Source of the DNA: a virus
Length of the DNA: 64,000 bases
Direction: 5' to 3' (one strand)
Virus record (IMG/VR): IMGVR_UViG_3300012928_000001
Coordinates: 41,164 to 105,163 of that record
Below, piece by piece: positions 26,303 through 35,748 of this stretch. Under the pieces are notes generated by a model. The model did not search any database. It worked only from the letters and a program-made list of their open reading frames with translations, and was not told the origin of the DNA. Position 1 is the first letter of the stretch. Each line of letters opens with the position of its first letter. A program made the translations under genes and the position numbers.

Positions 26303-27831
26303 CCAACCCTCGCGCGCCATGGTACCAGGTCGTGCTGATCCAGACGGGGGCACAGCGCGGCGCGTTGCTCGACTTGACTAGCGATGTGAAGTCTTTTCAG
26401 TTCCAAGATAACGAACGAAAGACGGACAAGCTAAAGCTGACAGTCGACAATTTCGACCTGCGCAACTTCGACAACCCCGTGTGGCGTCATGGCGCACGCC
26501 TGCGCGTCGCGTTCGGCAACGGCATCTCGGCCGCCCCGGCGCGAATCATGGTGGTCAAGAAGGTCACCGGCGGGATCAATCTGAACGTCGAGGCGAACGA
26601 CCTCGCGGTGATGATGGACACCCGCAAAAACCGGAACGTGTATGAGAACATGACGCGCTCCGAAGTGGTGACAGAGATCGCCGCACGCTACGGATTCTCG
26701 GCGGACAACATTCAGGAGACCACCGAGGTTTTCGAGATCATGAATCAGGGCAACTTGAGTGACGCGGAGTACGTCCGAAAGCTGGCCCACTTGCAGGGGT
26801 ATCAGTTTTTCGTCGACTTCGACGGGCTGCATTGGCACGAGCGCCGCGCCGGCCAAGCCCCCATTCGCACGCTCCACTACTACGCCGCCGATCCGCGCAA
26901 TGAGGGCGACATCAAATCGTTCAACGTCGAGAACGACATCACCCGCAAGCCCGGGCGCGTGCGCGTGCAGTCGCGCGACCCGATGGAGCAGACCGAGATT
27001 GAAGCGGTCGCGGACAACACTACCGACACATCGCGCGATGTGCTCCAGCCATTGATGGGTGTGATCGACCCGGAGATCGGCGTGCTGACTACGCAATCCG
27101 ATGTCAGCTATGAGACCACCATCGCAAGCAACGTCCAGACCGCCGAGGACGCGGAGACCGAGGCCACCGGCAAATTCCGACTCGCCACACAACGCGCGGT
27201 CAAAATGAACCTGACGATTCGCGGCGCGCCGGAGCTGCTCGCAAAGTCGGTGGTCAACATCACCGGCATGGGCCGCCGACTCTCGGGCAAGTACTACGTG
27301 CGCAACGTGAGCCACACGATCTCAGCGGGTGGCGGCTATTCGTGCAACCTCAAGATGATCACAGACGGGTACCAAAGCGGGAACGGCTCGGGCGGGGCCG
27401 CGGGCGCGGACATCGAGTCGCTGCTACAGAGCTGCGTCGCGGAGCTCCAGGCTGCGCGCGCGAGCGTGCTTGGAGTGGGCCCCCTAGAGCAACAGGTCGC
27501 CCGCTCGATCGATCGGCTCATGCAGGCGCTGGGGGTCGTGGGCCAGGGCGCGGGCGCGGAGCAAGCCACCCTCGCGCTCGCGCAGGCAGCCAACGCAGAT
27601 CGGCTCGCGCAGGCCGGAGCCAACGCGGGCCTGTCCAACGTCACCGCCGCCGCTGCGAGCTGCGCGAGCGTGCTCCGGCAGCTCGCCACCCAGGCCGACG
27701 CCGAAGCCGAGGGCAACATCAACACGCGCGAGGAGGGCGACGCCGGGGCCAGGACCGCGGTCGCCGACATCGACGGCGAGACAGGCGAGCTCATCACGCG
27801 CTACATTGGGACGCGAGGCCGCGATGCCTAG
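26299..27831 (+). CDS. Baseplate hub protein (gpD / gp27-like)
   Basis: The protein has 510 residues. The N-terminal YQVVLIQTGAQRGALLDLTS and VKSFQFQDNERKTDKLKLTV, together with YRKLAHLQGYQFFVD-like text (YVRKLAHLQGYQFFVDFDG), are typical of late-control gpD hub proteins. The C-terminal ~130 residues are an Ala/Gln-rich helical extension absent from compact gpD proteins. It starts in an ATGA overlap and ends overlapping the spike gene. Confidence 0.82.
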   Translation: MTNPRAPWYQVVLIQTGAQRGALLDLTSDVKSFQFQDNERKTDKLKLTVDNFDLRNFDNPVWRHGARLRVAFGNGISAAPARIMVVKKVTGGINLNVEANDLAVMMDTRKNRNVYENMTRSEVVTEIAARYGFSADNIQETTEVFEIMNQGNLSDAEYVRKLAHLQGYQFFVDFDGLHWHERRAGQAPIRTLHYYAADPRNEGDIKSFNVENDITRKPGRVRVQSRDPMEQTEIEAVADNTTDTSRDVLQPLMGVIDPEIGVLTTQSDVSYETTIASNVQTAEDAETEATGKFRLATQRAVKMNLTIRGAPELLAKSVVNITGMGRRLSGKYYVRNVSHTISAGGGYSCNLKMITDGYQSGNGSGGAAGADIESLLQSCVAELQAARASVLGVGPLEQQVARSIDRLMQALGVVGQGAGAEQATLALAQAANADRLAQAGANAGLSNVTAAAASCASVLRQLATQADAEAEGNINTREEGDAGARTAVADIDGETGELITRYIGTRGRDA

Positions 27832-28468
27832 CCATCTGGACGTAGGAGACCCCACCGACGACCGCTTCCCCGATGTGCGGTACAACGGAATTTTCGAGGG
27901 GCAGGTGATCGAGAACCGGGACCCGCAGGGGCTCGGGCGCGTGCGCGTGACCGTGCCGGGCATCATCGATCGGCCGGGCTCCGCGTGGGCGTTCCCCACG
28001 GGCGGAGTCGGGGGCGGCACGGCCAAGCGCGGGGCCTTCGACGTGCCCCCCATCGGCGCCGCGGTCTACGTCTTCTTTCTCGCGGGCGACGTCGACAAGC
28101 CGCGATTCTTCGCCGGCCACTACGGCGCCCCCGGGGGCGAGCGCGAGACCCCGACCGAAGCCGCCAAGGCCTTCGACGAGGATGGGCCCGAGGGCGCGAC
28201 CCAGGTCAAGACTTGGGAGACGGAGAAGTTCGCACTGGTCTTTGACGACCGCGATCAAAAGTCGCGCTTTTACATCTACACCACGTCACGGGGGCAAGAG
28301 CTCGACGGCAACGCCCTGATGATCGAGCTCGACAATGAGCAAGGCACCATCGCCATTTCGGCAACCGCCGCTATCTCGCTGCGCACGCTCGGGCACGTCG
28401 AGATCGACGCGCTCACCTGCAACATCATGGGCCGCAAAGTGCTGCGAATCCCAGGCAAGCCGATCTAG
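27824..28468 (+). CDS. Baseplate spike protein (gpV / gp5 OB-fold)
   Basis: The ATG at 27824 gives 214 residues. YNGIFEGQVIENRDPQGLGRV followed by VTVPGI and VPPIGAAVYVFFLAGDVDKP is the OB-fold signature of gpV/gp5 spikes. ISATAAISLRTLGHVEIDAL at the C-terminus is the beta-helix needle. The spike punctures the outer membrane. It is short, with no lysozyme domain visible. Confidence 0.85.
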   Translation: MPSHLDVGDPTDDRFPDVRYNGIFEGQVIENRDPQGLGRVRVTVPGIIDRPGSAWAFPTGGVGGGTAKRGAFDVPPIGAAVYVFFLAGDVDKPRFFAGHYGAPGGERETPTEAAKAFDEDGPEGATQVKTWETEKFALVFDDRDQKSRFYIYTTSRGQELDGNALMIELDNEQGTIAISATAAISLRTLGHVEIDALTCNIMGRKVLRIPGKPI

Positions 28469-28470
28469 TC

Positions 28471-29247
28471 ATGCCGCTGCCCGATCTCAGCACTTTCTGC
28501 ATCGACCTCGACGTCACGCCGGGCGAGCTTTGCTTGACCTTCCCCGGCGGGGCCGAGGTCTGCGTGCAGTACCCGAGTCTCGTCCCGCCGACGCCGGATG
28601 AGCTCGTCCGGCAGCTGTTCGCTCAGGCCAACGCTGCACTCGCTCCACTCAACCCCTTTTTCAACGTCATCGACGTAATCGTCGCAATCTTCGATTGCAT
28701 CAAAGCGATTAGCACTCTCAACCCCGAGGAGATCGCCGCGTGTCTGCCTAACTTGGCTGAGCGCATCGGTGCATTGCTGCGCCTGATCCCGCAGTTGAGT
28801 TTGCCGATTCTGATCGCGCAGTTCATCGACCTTTTGCTGATCTACCTGCGGGGCTACCGAGCACAGCTCATCGGCCAACGTGAGTACCTGCTACGCATCT
28901 TGGCGGCCGAGACCGCAGCACAGCGGCCGGGCAACATCGGCTTGTCCTCCGTGATCGTCTGCGCCAAAGATGACTTTCGCAAGCTCATCGAGTACGGCAA
29001 CGAATCCGCGACTCCGATCAATCGCCTGATCGGGTTGATCAACCTGTTCATGGAGAGCATCGGGCTGGGCCAGTACGGGATCCCGTCGCTCGCCAACATC
29101 GACCCCGACGCGATCGACGACTCCGTGCAGGCCCTCGACCTCGCCATCGAGACGCTGTCGGTGCTCCGCGCCGCGCTCGCGCCCCTGCTCGGCGAAATCT
29201 CGGCGCCCTTCGAGGCCGCCGCCGACATCGTGGAGGGCAACGCCTGA
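28471..29247 (+). CDS. Hypothetical hydrophobic baseplate-region protein
   Basis: The protein has 258 residues, with hydrophobic helices near residues 60-85 (FFNVIDVIVAIFDCI) and 105-130 (LSLPILIAQFIDLLLIYL). Several Cys residues are present. It sits between the spike and gp25-like genes, a slot often filled by a baseplate component of unknown function. It could interact with the membrane or the tape measure during injection. Confidence 0.5.
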   Translation: MPLPDLSTFCIDLDVTPGELCLTFPGGAEVCVQYPSLVPPTPDELVRQLFAQANAALAPLNPFFNVIDVIVAIFDCIKAISTLNPEEIAACLPNLAERIGALLRLIPQLSLPILIAQFIDLLLIYLRGYRAQLIGQREYLLRILAAETAAQRPGNIGLSSVIVCAKDDFRKLIEYGNESATPINRLIGLINLFMESIGLGQYGIPSLANIDPDAIDDSVQALDLAIETLSVLRAALAPLLGEISAPFEAAADIVEGNA

Positions 29248-30047
29248 TGCCGACCTTCCTCAACCCCGAGCCCGCGCCCGGGACCCAGCTCGCCCGCGTC
29301 GACGCGCTGCACTTCGAGGTCACCGACCCCGCCGGCCTCGCCAGCGTGTTCGTCTGGGTGAGCTTCGCTGACGGCACCACAGAGGTGGTGTGGACCGGCG
29401 ACGGCTTCGGCCCCCGCTACAGCGCGAGCACGAGCGAGGCCATCCCCACGGGGCGCGACTTCACGGTCCGGCGCGTGGGCGGCTGGGCCCTCGCGCCCAT
29501 GCTCCGCGCCACGGCGATCGCCACCGACGGCGGCGCCGCCCAGCTCTCCGTTGACTACGAGCTCGCCGCCGCCGAGACCACCGAGCCCGCGGCCGTGGTC
29601 GGGGCCGAGCTCCCCCCGGTCGCCGCGACCGACCTCGCCGCCGTGGTCGTGGGCCGGGGCCTGCTCGCGCCGCTGCGCCGCGACGGCAAGGGCGACTTCG
29701 CCAACGCGTCGGGGCTCGACGTCCTGCGCTCGAACGTGGGGCTGGTCCTGGGCACCATCGGGAGCTCGAATTACACCCGCGGCGAGCTCCCTTGGCGGCC
29801 CGAGTTCGGCTCGCTGCTCCACCTGCTCCGGCACAAGAACAACGACCAACTCACGCGGTCTCTCGCGCGCCAATACGTCATCGACGCGATCACCTTTTGG
29901 GAGCCGCGCGTGCGCGTGCGTCGGGTCGAGATTGGGCAAGAGGGGGCCCGCCTCTCGCTGCTCGTGCGCTACGATGTGCTTAGTCGTCGGCGCGGGGGAA
30001 TCCTGGCGCGAGGCGAAGAAGTCTCGACCGACATGGAGCTTTTTTGA
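29247..30047 (+). CDS. Baseplate wedge protein gp25-like with N-terminal extension
   Basis: The protein has 266 residues. The C-terminal ~130 residues match the gp25/GPW fold: YTRGELPWRPEFGSLLHLL, then RHKNNDQLTRSLARQYVIDA and FWEPRVRVRRVEI. The N-terminal ~110 residues form an extra beta domain of Ig-like character (FEVTDPAGLASVFVWVSFAD), roughly doubling the usual gp25 length. It starts in a TGATG overlap and precedes the baseplate J gene, the classic order. Confidence 0.8.
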   Translation: MPTFLNPEPAPGTQLARVDALHFEVTDPAGLASVFVWVSFADGTTEVVWTGDGFGPRYSASTSEAIPTGRDFTVRRVGGWALAPMLRATAIATDGGAAQLSVDYELAAAETTEPAAVVGAELPPVAATDLAAVVVGRGLLAPLRRDGKGDFANASGLDVLRSNVGLVLGTIGSSNYTRGELPWRPEFGSLLHLLRHKNNDQLTRSLARQYVIDAITFWEPRVRVRRVEIGQEGARLSLLVRYDVLSRRRGGILARGEEVSTDMELF

Positions 30048-31567
30048 TGGCGCTTCTCCCCGCGAACCTCGACTACACCGACAAGGATTTCACGGCGCTA
30101 CGCGAGCGCCTGATCAACCTGATCCGCACGGTGTTCCCCGACTGGACCGACGTCGACGTTGCCAACTTCGGCAACGTGATGCTGGAGTGCTTTGCATTCG
30201 TCGGCGACGTGCTGACGAACTACCAAGACAATCAGTCCCGCGAAAGTCGACTGATCGAGGCGCTGATTCGCCGCAACGTGATCGCCCTCGCCGCGCATCT
30301 CGGCTACACCCCGCGGACCGCCGCGCCGGCCACGGCCGACGTGCTCTTCGCCCTCGACTCGACCCCGGCCAACGACGTGACCATCCCCGCCGGCACCGTC
30401 GTGCGCACGCGCGACGTCACCGGGGCGATCGACTTTCAGCTACTCCTCGACCTCGTCATCGCGGCCGGCTCCGTCCCGCCCCAGGCCTTCGGCACCGTCG
30501 AGAACAGCACCACGATCCTCGGCGAGACCTTCCAGAGCACGGGCCTCGCCAATCAGCGGGTCCAGCTCGCGCGGACGCCCTACATCGACGACACAGCGGT
30601 AGTGTCGGCAGCCAACGGAGCGTTCACGCAGGTCTCGAATTTTCTGAGCTCGACGAGCGCGGACCGGCACTACGTCGTGACCATCGACGAGACCGACCGC
30701 GCCCGGCTGACCTTCGGCAACGGGGTAAACGGCCAAGTGCCGACGGGGGCGATCTCCGTCGCCTACAAGATCGGCGGCGGCTTGGCGGGCAACGTCGAGG
30801 CGAACAACATCACCACGATCGTCGGGCAGTTCACTGACGCGCTGTCCAACCCCGTGCGCGTGAGCGTGACCAACCCGGGCAAGGCGAGCGGGGGAGCCAA
30901 CCGCGAGACCGTCGCGCAGATCAAGCAAAACGCTCCGGCCTCTGTCCGGGTAAGCGATCGCACCGTCGCGCTCGAAGACTACACCATCCACGCCGAAGAG
31001 CTTTCCTCGGTCGCGCGGGCGCTCATGGTCACCTCGGACCAGCTCCCCGGTCTGCCCGAGAACCGCGGCCGGCTCTACATCGTACCTGTGGGCGGGGGCC
31101 TCCCCTCGGCCGCGCTCAAAGCCCAGGTGCTCGCCGCGGTCACGGTCGACAAGCCGAAGACGATCACGTTTCAGGTGTCCGTGCGCGACCCCCAATACCT
31201 GACGGTCGACATCACTTGCACGGTCTTTTTCACGACGGAAGCGGACCCGCAAAACGTCGCCAATCTGATTCGCACTCGACTCGCCGATTTCTTCCGCATC
31301 CAAAACACCGACGGCACAAAGAACACGCAAATCGGCTTCGGCCTCGACTACGTCACCGACACGATCACCACGACCCCGCCCGAGATCCCGCTTAGCGATG
31401 TGCAGAATGTCGTGCGCGACACAACGGGCGTGCGCAAACTGGGCGATCGCGCTGTCGACTTCACGCTCAACGAAGTTCACGCGGATCTGCTCATTGGCGC
31501 GATCGAGTTCCCACAGTTGGGCAATGTCGTGATCATGAACGGCGCAACGGGGCAGCTAGTCACGTGA
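30047..31567 (+). CDS. Baseplate J-like wedge protein (gp6/gp47 family)
   Basis: The protein has 506 residues from ATG 30047, which overlaps the previous stop. DYTDKDFTALRERLINLIRT, YQDNQSRESRLIEALIRRNV and the ALAAHLGYTPRTAAPA segment are diagnostic of the J/gp47 family. TIPAGTVVRTRD and LTFGNGVNGQVPTGAISVAY are further family motifs. The protein forms the wedge ring. Confidence 0.88.
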   Translation: MALLPANLDYTDKDFTALRERLINLIRTVFPDWTDVDVANFGNVMLECFAFVGDVLTNYQDNQSRESRLIEALIRRNVIALAAHLGYTPRTAAPATADVLFALDSTPANDVTIPAGTVVRTRDVTGAIDFQLLLDLVIAAGSVPPQAFGTVENSTTILGETFQSTGLANQRVQLARTPYIDDTAVVSAANGAFTQVSNFLSSTSADRHYVVTIDETDRARLTFGNGVNGQVPTGAISVAYKIGGGLAGNVEANNITTIVGQFTDALSNPVRVSVTNPGKASGGANRETVAQIKQNAPASVRVSDRTVALEDYTIHAEELSSVARALMVTSDQLPGLPENRGRLYIVPVGGGLPSAALKAQVLAAVTVDKPKTITFQVSVRDPQYLTVDITCTVFFTTEADPQNVANLIRTRLADFFRIQNTDGTKNTQIGFGLDYVTDTITTTPPEIPLSDVQNVVRDTTGVRKLGDRAVDFTLNEVHADLLIGAIEFPQLGNVVIMNGATGQLVT

Positions 31568-32679
31568 CAGTTCAAAACGCCAGCTTTGAGGTCCCCGACG
31601 GGACCCAGCCCGAGATCACGGGCGAAGCGTCGGAGCCGTTCGCCCTCATTGATGGGACGTTCCTCGACATCGAGATCACGGACGCGGGCCCGTTCAGTCG
31701 TGTCTATCGATGGGCGGTCAATGATGCCGATTTCGCGGACATCGACAACGCGACCGCCAACGAGATCCGCGACTCGATTTTGGCGACTCCAGAGATCGGG
31801 TTCGAAGCACAATCCGCCAACGGACAGGTCACGATCAGCTCGATCTACAACGGGTCAACGCTGCGCGTCGTCGGTGGGCAGGTTCAAGACGATCTCAAGC
31901 TGTCGACCGAGGCCGTCCAGGGACGGACCTTCTTCGGCCCCGGCCAAGCGTGGACCGTCGCCGTCGTCGGGGGCTACCTCGAATGGGCCGGCTTCGGGGC
32001 CAGCCCCGAGCTCGCCGTCGAGAGCTTCGAAACGGGCTGGGGCGCGGGGAGTCAAAACTACCTCGACGTGTTCACGGAGACCTTCGAGGGCGGATGGGAC
32101 ATCGCTGCGATCTCGGGCACCATCGAGGCCGGCCTATTTGCGCCCAGCAATGTCCCGGTCGAGACCTTCGAAGAAGGTTGGGGGGTCAACGCTTCGCAGC
32201 TCTTCACCGATGCGCTCTTCGATCTGGGCCTCGCATCTGCCGAGGATTTCGAAGACGGGTGGGATATCGTCGCTGTCGCACCGACCTTCACCGATGGATC
32301 CTTCGCCGGCTCCGGCGTGGCCGAGACCTTCGAGCCCACCAACTTGGCGATGCACGTCATCACCGTGAATCAGGCCATCTCGGGCATCTACAGGGCGTTT
32401 GTCTCGGGTACGCCCTATCAAATCATCGCAGGCGCTGGGGCCACGGCGACCACGATTGCGTCCGCTCTTGCTACTGAGCTCTCAGCTGGTACTCAGGTAA
32501 ACGGAGTGCTCGCCGGGACCAACCGTGTCAACGTCGCGCCGCAAGAGCCGGCCCCAGGAATCGTCCCGGTCATCACCGTGCAAGGACCATCGAGCGGCTC
32601 GATTTCTGTCGTGCTCGCCAAGGACGCTCCATCGCTCGGCCTGGTCTGGGTCGGCGAAGACATCAACCCGACAATCTAG
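31564..32679 (+). CDS. Tail protein with DG module and ETFE-GW tandem repeats
   Basis: The GTG start lies in a GTGA overlap with the baseplate J stop. The protein has 371 residues. Residues ~28-125 carry the DG-type module shared with the sheath and the gpI-like protein. Residues ~150-255 hold four to five copies of an E-x-F-E-x-GW motif at 20-28-residue spacing. The C-terminal part (SGIYRAFVSGTPYQIIAGAG) is another beta module. Probably an exposed tail or baseplate appendage; no family was recognised. Confidence 0.55.
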   Translation: MTVQNASFEVPDGTQPEITGEASEPFALIDGTFLDIEITDAGPFSRVYRWAVNDADFADIDNATANEIRDSILATPEIGFEAQSANGQVTISSIYNGSTLRVVGGQVQDDLKLSTEAVQGRTFFGPGQAWTVAVVGGYLEWAGFGASPELAVESFETGWGAGSQNYLDVFTETFEGGWDIAAISGTIEAGLFAPSNVPVETFEEGWGVNASQLFTDALFDLGLASAEDFEDGWDIVAVAPTFTDGSFAGSGVAETFEPTNLAMHVITVNQAISGIYRAFVSGTPYQIIAGAGATATTIASALATELSAGTQVNGVLAGTNRVNVAPQEPAPGIVPVITVQGPSSGSISVVLAKDAPSLGLVWVGEDINPTI

Positions 32680-32682
32680 ATC

Positions 32683-33384
32683 ATGGCGTCTTCCGACTTT
32701 GCTGCTCTCACCGATGGAGTCCCCGCCGCGAGCTTCGCCCGCGGCACGACGCAAGGCGTAACCCCGCCGCCGGGGGGCGGCTCGCGGGTCTACGCGTACA
32801 ACTCGATCGTCGGGGGCACAACCGGCGCCGCGGGCCTCAAGTACACCGCGGTCAACTTCGATCCGCACTCGAACGGCGGGCGCATCTCGGGCGCGCTGAT
32901 CCGCCTCCCCTCGGGCAACGCGACCGGCTTCGCTCCGATGCTCTTCGCAAGCTTGCAAGGCAACTCGGTCAACGACACGGGCTATCTGATCGGGCTCAGC
33001 GACGCGGATCCCCACTTCATCGTGCTGCGCAAGGGCTCGCCCTCCGCGGGCCTCCCCGATGGCACGCCCGGCGCGAACGGGATCTTGCGCCGGAGCTCGG
33101 AGAGCTACGCAAACAACACGTGGCTACACCTGCGCCTCGACGTCGAGGTGACCGGCACCGGCGACACGCTGCTCACCGTGTTCCAAAATGACCTCAACAC
33201 CAACGACGTCGACAGCCCCGTGTGGGTGGCCGTCCCGGGCATGGATCAGTTTGTCGATGACGTCGCCCAGATCAACTCCGGCACCGCCCCGCTCGTGGGT
33301 GGCCGGAGCGGCTTCGCGTTCTGGGCCAACGACATCACGCGCCGGGCCGCGGTCGATCACCTCACCATCGCAAGGCAGCAGTGA
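32683..33384 (+). CDS. Tail protein with jelly-roll-like domain
   Basis: The protein has 233 residues, Gly/Asn-rich and beta-predicted. YANNTWLHLRLDVEVTGTGD and VGGRSGFAFWANDITRRAAV are typical of concanavalin-like laminin-G folds that bind sugars. It is flanked by baseplate and gpI-like genes, so it may be an adhesin or baseplate decoration. The fold call is by look only. Confidence 0.5.
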   Translation: MASSDFAALTDGVPAASFARGTTQGVTPPPGGGSRVYAYNSIVGGTTGAAGLKYTAVNFDPHSNGGRISGALIRLPSGNATGFAPMLFASLQGNSVNDTGYLIGLSDADPHFIVLRKGSPSAGLPDGTPGANGILRRSSESYANNTWLHLRLDVEVTGTGDTLLTVFQNDLNTNDVDSPVWVAVPGMDQFVDDVAQINSGTAPLVGGRSGFAFWANDITRRAAVDHLTIARQQ

Positions 33385-33617
33385 TGCCCATCTCCGACAG
33401 CGACAACACGATCCCACTGACTCGGCCAGCTCCGAATCAAAAAGTGATCGACACTTTGGAGGCGTGTCTCGCCGCTGCGAAGCGTGGCGAGTTGACGTCC
33501 ATCATCGTCATTGGCGAAAGCGTCGCCGATGGCATCACCTCGATCTCGACTGAGATGATTCGCCCGTTCACGGTGCTCGGTCATCTCGAAGCCGTGAAGC
33601 TCTCGCTGCTTTCCTGA
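33384..33617 (+). CDS. Small hypothetical protein in tail cluster
   Basis: The protein has 77 residues from ATG 33384 (TGATG overlap). The sequence has LEACLAAAKRGELTSIIVIG then MIRPFTVLGHLEAVKLSLL. Similar small proteins are frequent among phage tail genes, but their role is not known to me. The composition and codon usage look genuine. Confidence 0.5.
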   Translation: MPISDSDNTIPLTRPAPNQKVIDTLEACLAAAKRGELTSIIVIGESVADGITSISTEMIRPFTVLGHLEAVKLSLLS

Positions 33618-33621
33618 CGCG

Positions 33622-35745
33622 ATGCCCTTCAACGCTTTCAGCTATCGCCATGATGCCCAACTCCGCCAAGATCCAGCTCAGGATCATTCTGTTGGCGAGC
33701 TGGATGGGTATCCAGCGCGCGTTGAAAGCCGGAGCCCTGTCGCCGCCAACGCGCCGAACACCTACCCGCTGAGCGACGGCGACGAGCTCATCGTCGAGCT
33801 CAACGGGACCGAGGAGACCATCACCCTCGACGCGGCCGACTTCACCGACATCTCGATCGCCACCGCGGCCGAGCTCGCTGCCGCCTTCGAGGCCGTCGAG
33901 GGCCTGGGCTCTGACCCCGTCGGCTCGCGCGTCCGCATCGAGACCGAGGCCCTGGGCCCGGGCGCCTCGCTGCGTGTCGTCGGGGGCTCGGCCAACGACG
34001 CGCTGCTCTTCCCGACCACCGAGGCCCGGGGCCAGCTGTCCCGCACCACCTTGGTCCTGGGAATCGACCAACCCGGGGTGACGGAGCGCCTGGTCCCGGG
34101 CGACCTCGTGCGTGTGTCCCAGGCCCTCACCTTCGACGAGAGCCGGCTTGTGCTCGTCGGGCGGGCGCACATCCCCGAGCTCCCTACGGGCGTTTCGTGG
34201 CGCCTCTCGCTGCGCGTGGGCGGGGTCGTGGCCCACTCGCTGACCTGGGACACAAGCGGGACGTTCGAGCTCGGCGATTTCGGGTTCTCCGCCGCGCAGC
34301 AACAGGGCGCCGCGACCTTTGAAATTCAGCTGGAGCCCCTCGGGCTCCCGGCCGCCGGTCTCGACGTCGAGCTCCCCCGCGTGCTCATCGACCTCGTGCG
34401 CTCCGTGAACACGGACCAGGTGCAGGTCCTGAATCGCTCGCCGCTTCCGGGACAGTTGGACGTCGACGCGAGCTCAGGCCTCACCATCGAGCTCGACCTT
34501 GCGAGCGCGCTCCCGGGCGTGGCCGTGGACGTGGCCGCGACTGCGGTGTTGATCGACGGCGTGCTCGCCTTCGACGGGACAAACATCCTCGCCCCGTGGG
34601 ACGCCCCCGGCTCTGCCGTGACCGCGGGACAGATTTACAACGTCGGTGCCACCGACCTGCGCCTGGTCTTCGTGTCTGCCGAGATCTTCGAGTCCGAGCA
34701 GGTTGTGGGCGTGGTCGTGGACACCCAGCATGTTGGCGCCGCCACGAACACCCAAGCGTCGTGGACTTTCACGACGGCAGACACCGTCGACCTCGCCGTG
34801 GTCGAGGCCCAGGCCCGGGACAAGCTCACCGTGCGCGTGACCTTCAACGACGACGTGGGCGCGGGCGCCCTGCTCCCGGCGAACTATCTCTTCGAGACCC
34901 TCACGGCGCCCGCGGTGACCGTGGTCGCCCAGAGCGTGGCCGCGGTGGGGACCACCGCCGTCGACGTCACCGTCGATCTGGAGTGGAGCCAGGGCGCGTC
35001 CTACCGGGTGACCGTGGTCAACGTCCAGGACACGAGCGAGAACCCCCTCGACGCCGACGCGAGCACGGCCGAGTTCGCGGGCTTCCTGCCCGAGATCCCC
35101 GCGGGCCGCTTCTTTCAGCTCTGGGAGTTCTTCCCAGGTATCTCGCGGCGCGGAGACGACACGGACGATCTTCGAAACTGGGTGGGGTGCCTGCAAGACG
35201 TGGTCGACTTGCTGCTTTGCAGTATCGACGAGTGGGTCGAGATTATCGACATCGACCTCGCACCGATTACGTTCATCGACGCGATTCTTTGCGACCTTGG
35301 AAACCCCTTCGATTTCGTCGAGCTGAGCGACACGGACAAGCGCCGGCTCGCGCTGATCTTGATCGAGATCTACAAGGGCAAGGGAACGGAAGTCGGGCTC
35401 ATCGACGCGGTGCGCTTCCTCGTCGGGGTCGAGATCACGCTCGACATCATAAACGCTCAAACAGGCTTTTGGGTTGTTGGGGTCAGCGAGCTCGGCATCG
35501 ACACCGAGCTGGCCCCGCCCACCGGCTCGCCGTTGTGGTACTCGTTCTGGATCGACTCGCCCGTCGATCTCACCGACGAGCAGCGTGATCAGATTCTCAA
35601 GATCGCAACATACATGAAAGCGGCGCACGAACACATCTTGGGAATCCGCGAACCGAGTACCACCGACGACACGGACCCGGTATACTGGAATCTCGAAATC
35701 CCGACCTTGGGCGAGCTCGGAAAGACCACGATTCTCGGAGACTGA
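33622..35745 (+). CDS. gpI-like tail protein with large N-terminal extension
   Basis: The protein has 707 residues. The last ~230 match the P2 gpI-like tail domain: GRFFQLWEFFPGISRRGDDT, then LGNPFDFVELSDTDKRRLAL, then YKGKGTEVGLIDAVRFLVGV. The N-terminal ~480 residues are a chain of beta modules. The first, residues ~47-140, is the DG module shared with the sheath. The protein is far longer than typical gpI, suggesting several exposed Ig-like domains between baseplate and fibre. Confidence 0.75.
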   Translation: MPFNAFSYRHDAQLRQDPAQDHSVGELDGYPARVESRSPVAANAPNTYPLSDGDELIVELNGTEETITLDAADFTDISIATAAELAAAFEAVEGLGSDPVGSRVRIETEALGPGASLRVVGGSANDALLFPTTEARGQLSRTTLVLGIDQPGVTERLVPGDLVRVSQALTFDESRLVLVGRAHIPELPTGVSWRLSLRVGGVVAHSLTWDTSGTFELGDFGFSAAQQQGAATFEIQLEPLGLPAAGLDVELPRVLIDLVRSVNTDQVQVLNRSPLPGQLDVDASSGLTIELDLASALPGVAVDVAATAVLIDGVLAFDGTNILAPWDAPGSAVTAGQIYNVGATDLRLVFVSAEIFESEQVVGVVVDTQHVGAATNTQASWTFTTADTVDLAVVEAQARDKLTVRVTFNDDVGAGALLPANYLFETLTAPAVTVVAQSVAAVGTTAVDVTVDLEWSQGASYRVTVVNVQDTSENPLDADASTAEFAGFLPEIPAGRFFQLWEFFPGISRRGDDTDDLRNWVGCLQDVVDLLLCSIDEWVEIIDIDLAPITFIDAILCDLGNPFDFVELSDTDKRRLALILIEIYKGKGTEVGLIDAVRFLVGVEITLDIINAQTGFWVVGVSELGIDTELAPPTGSPLWYSFWIDSPVDLTDEQRDQILKIATYMKAAHEHILGIREPSTTDDTDPVYWNLEIPTLGELGKTTILGD

Positions 35746-35748
35746 GCA

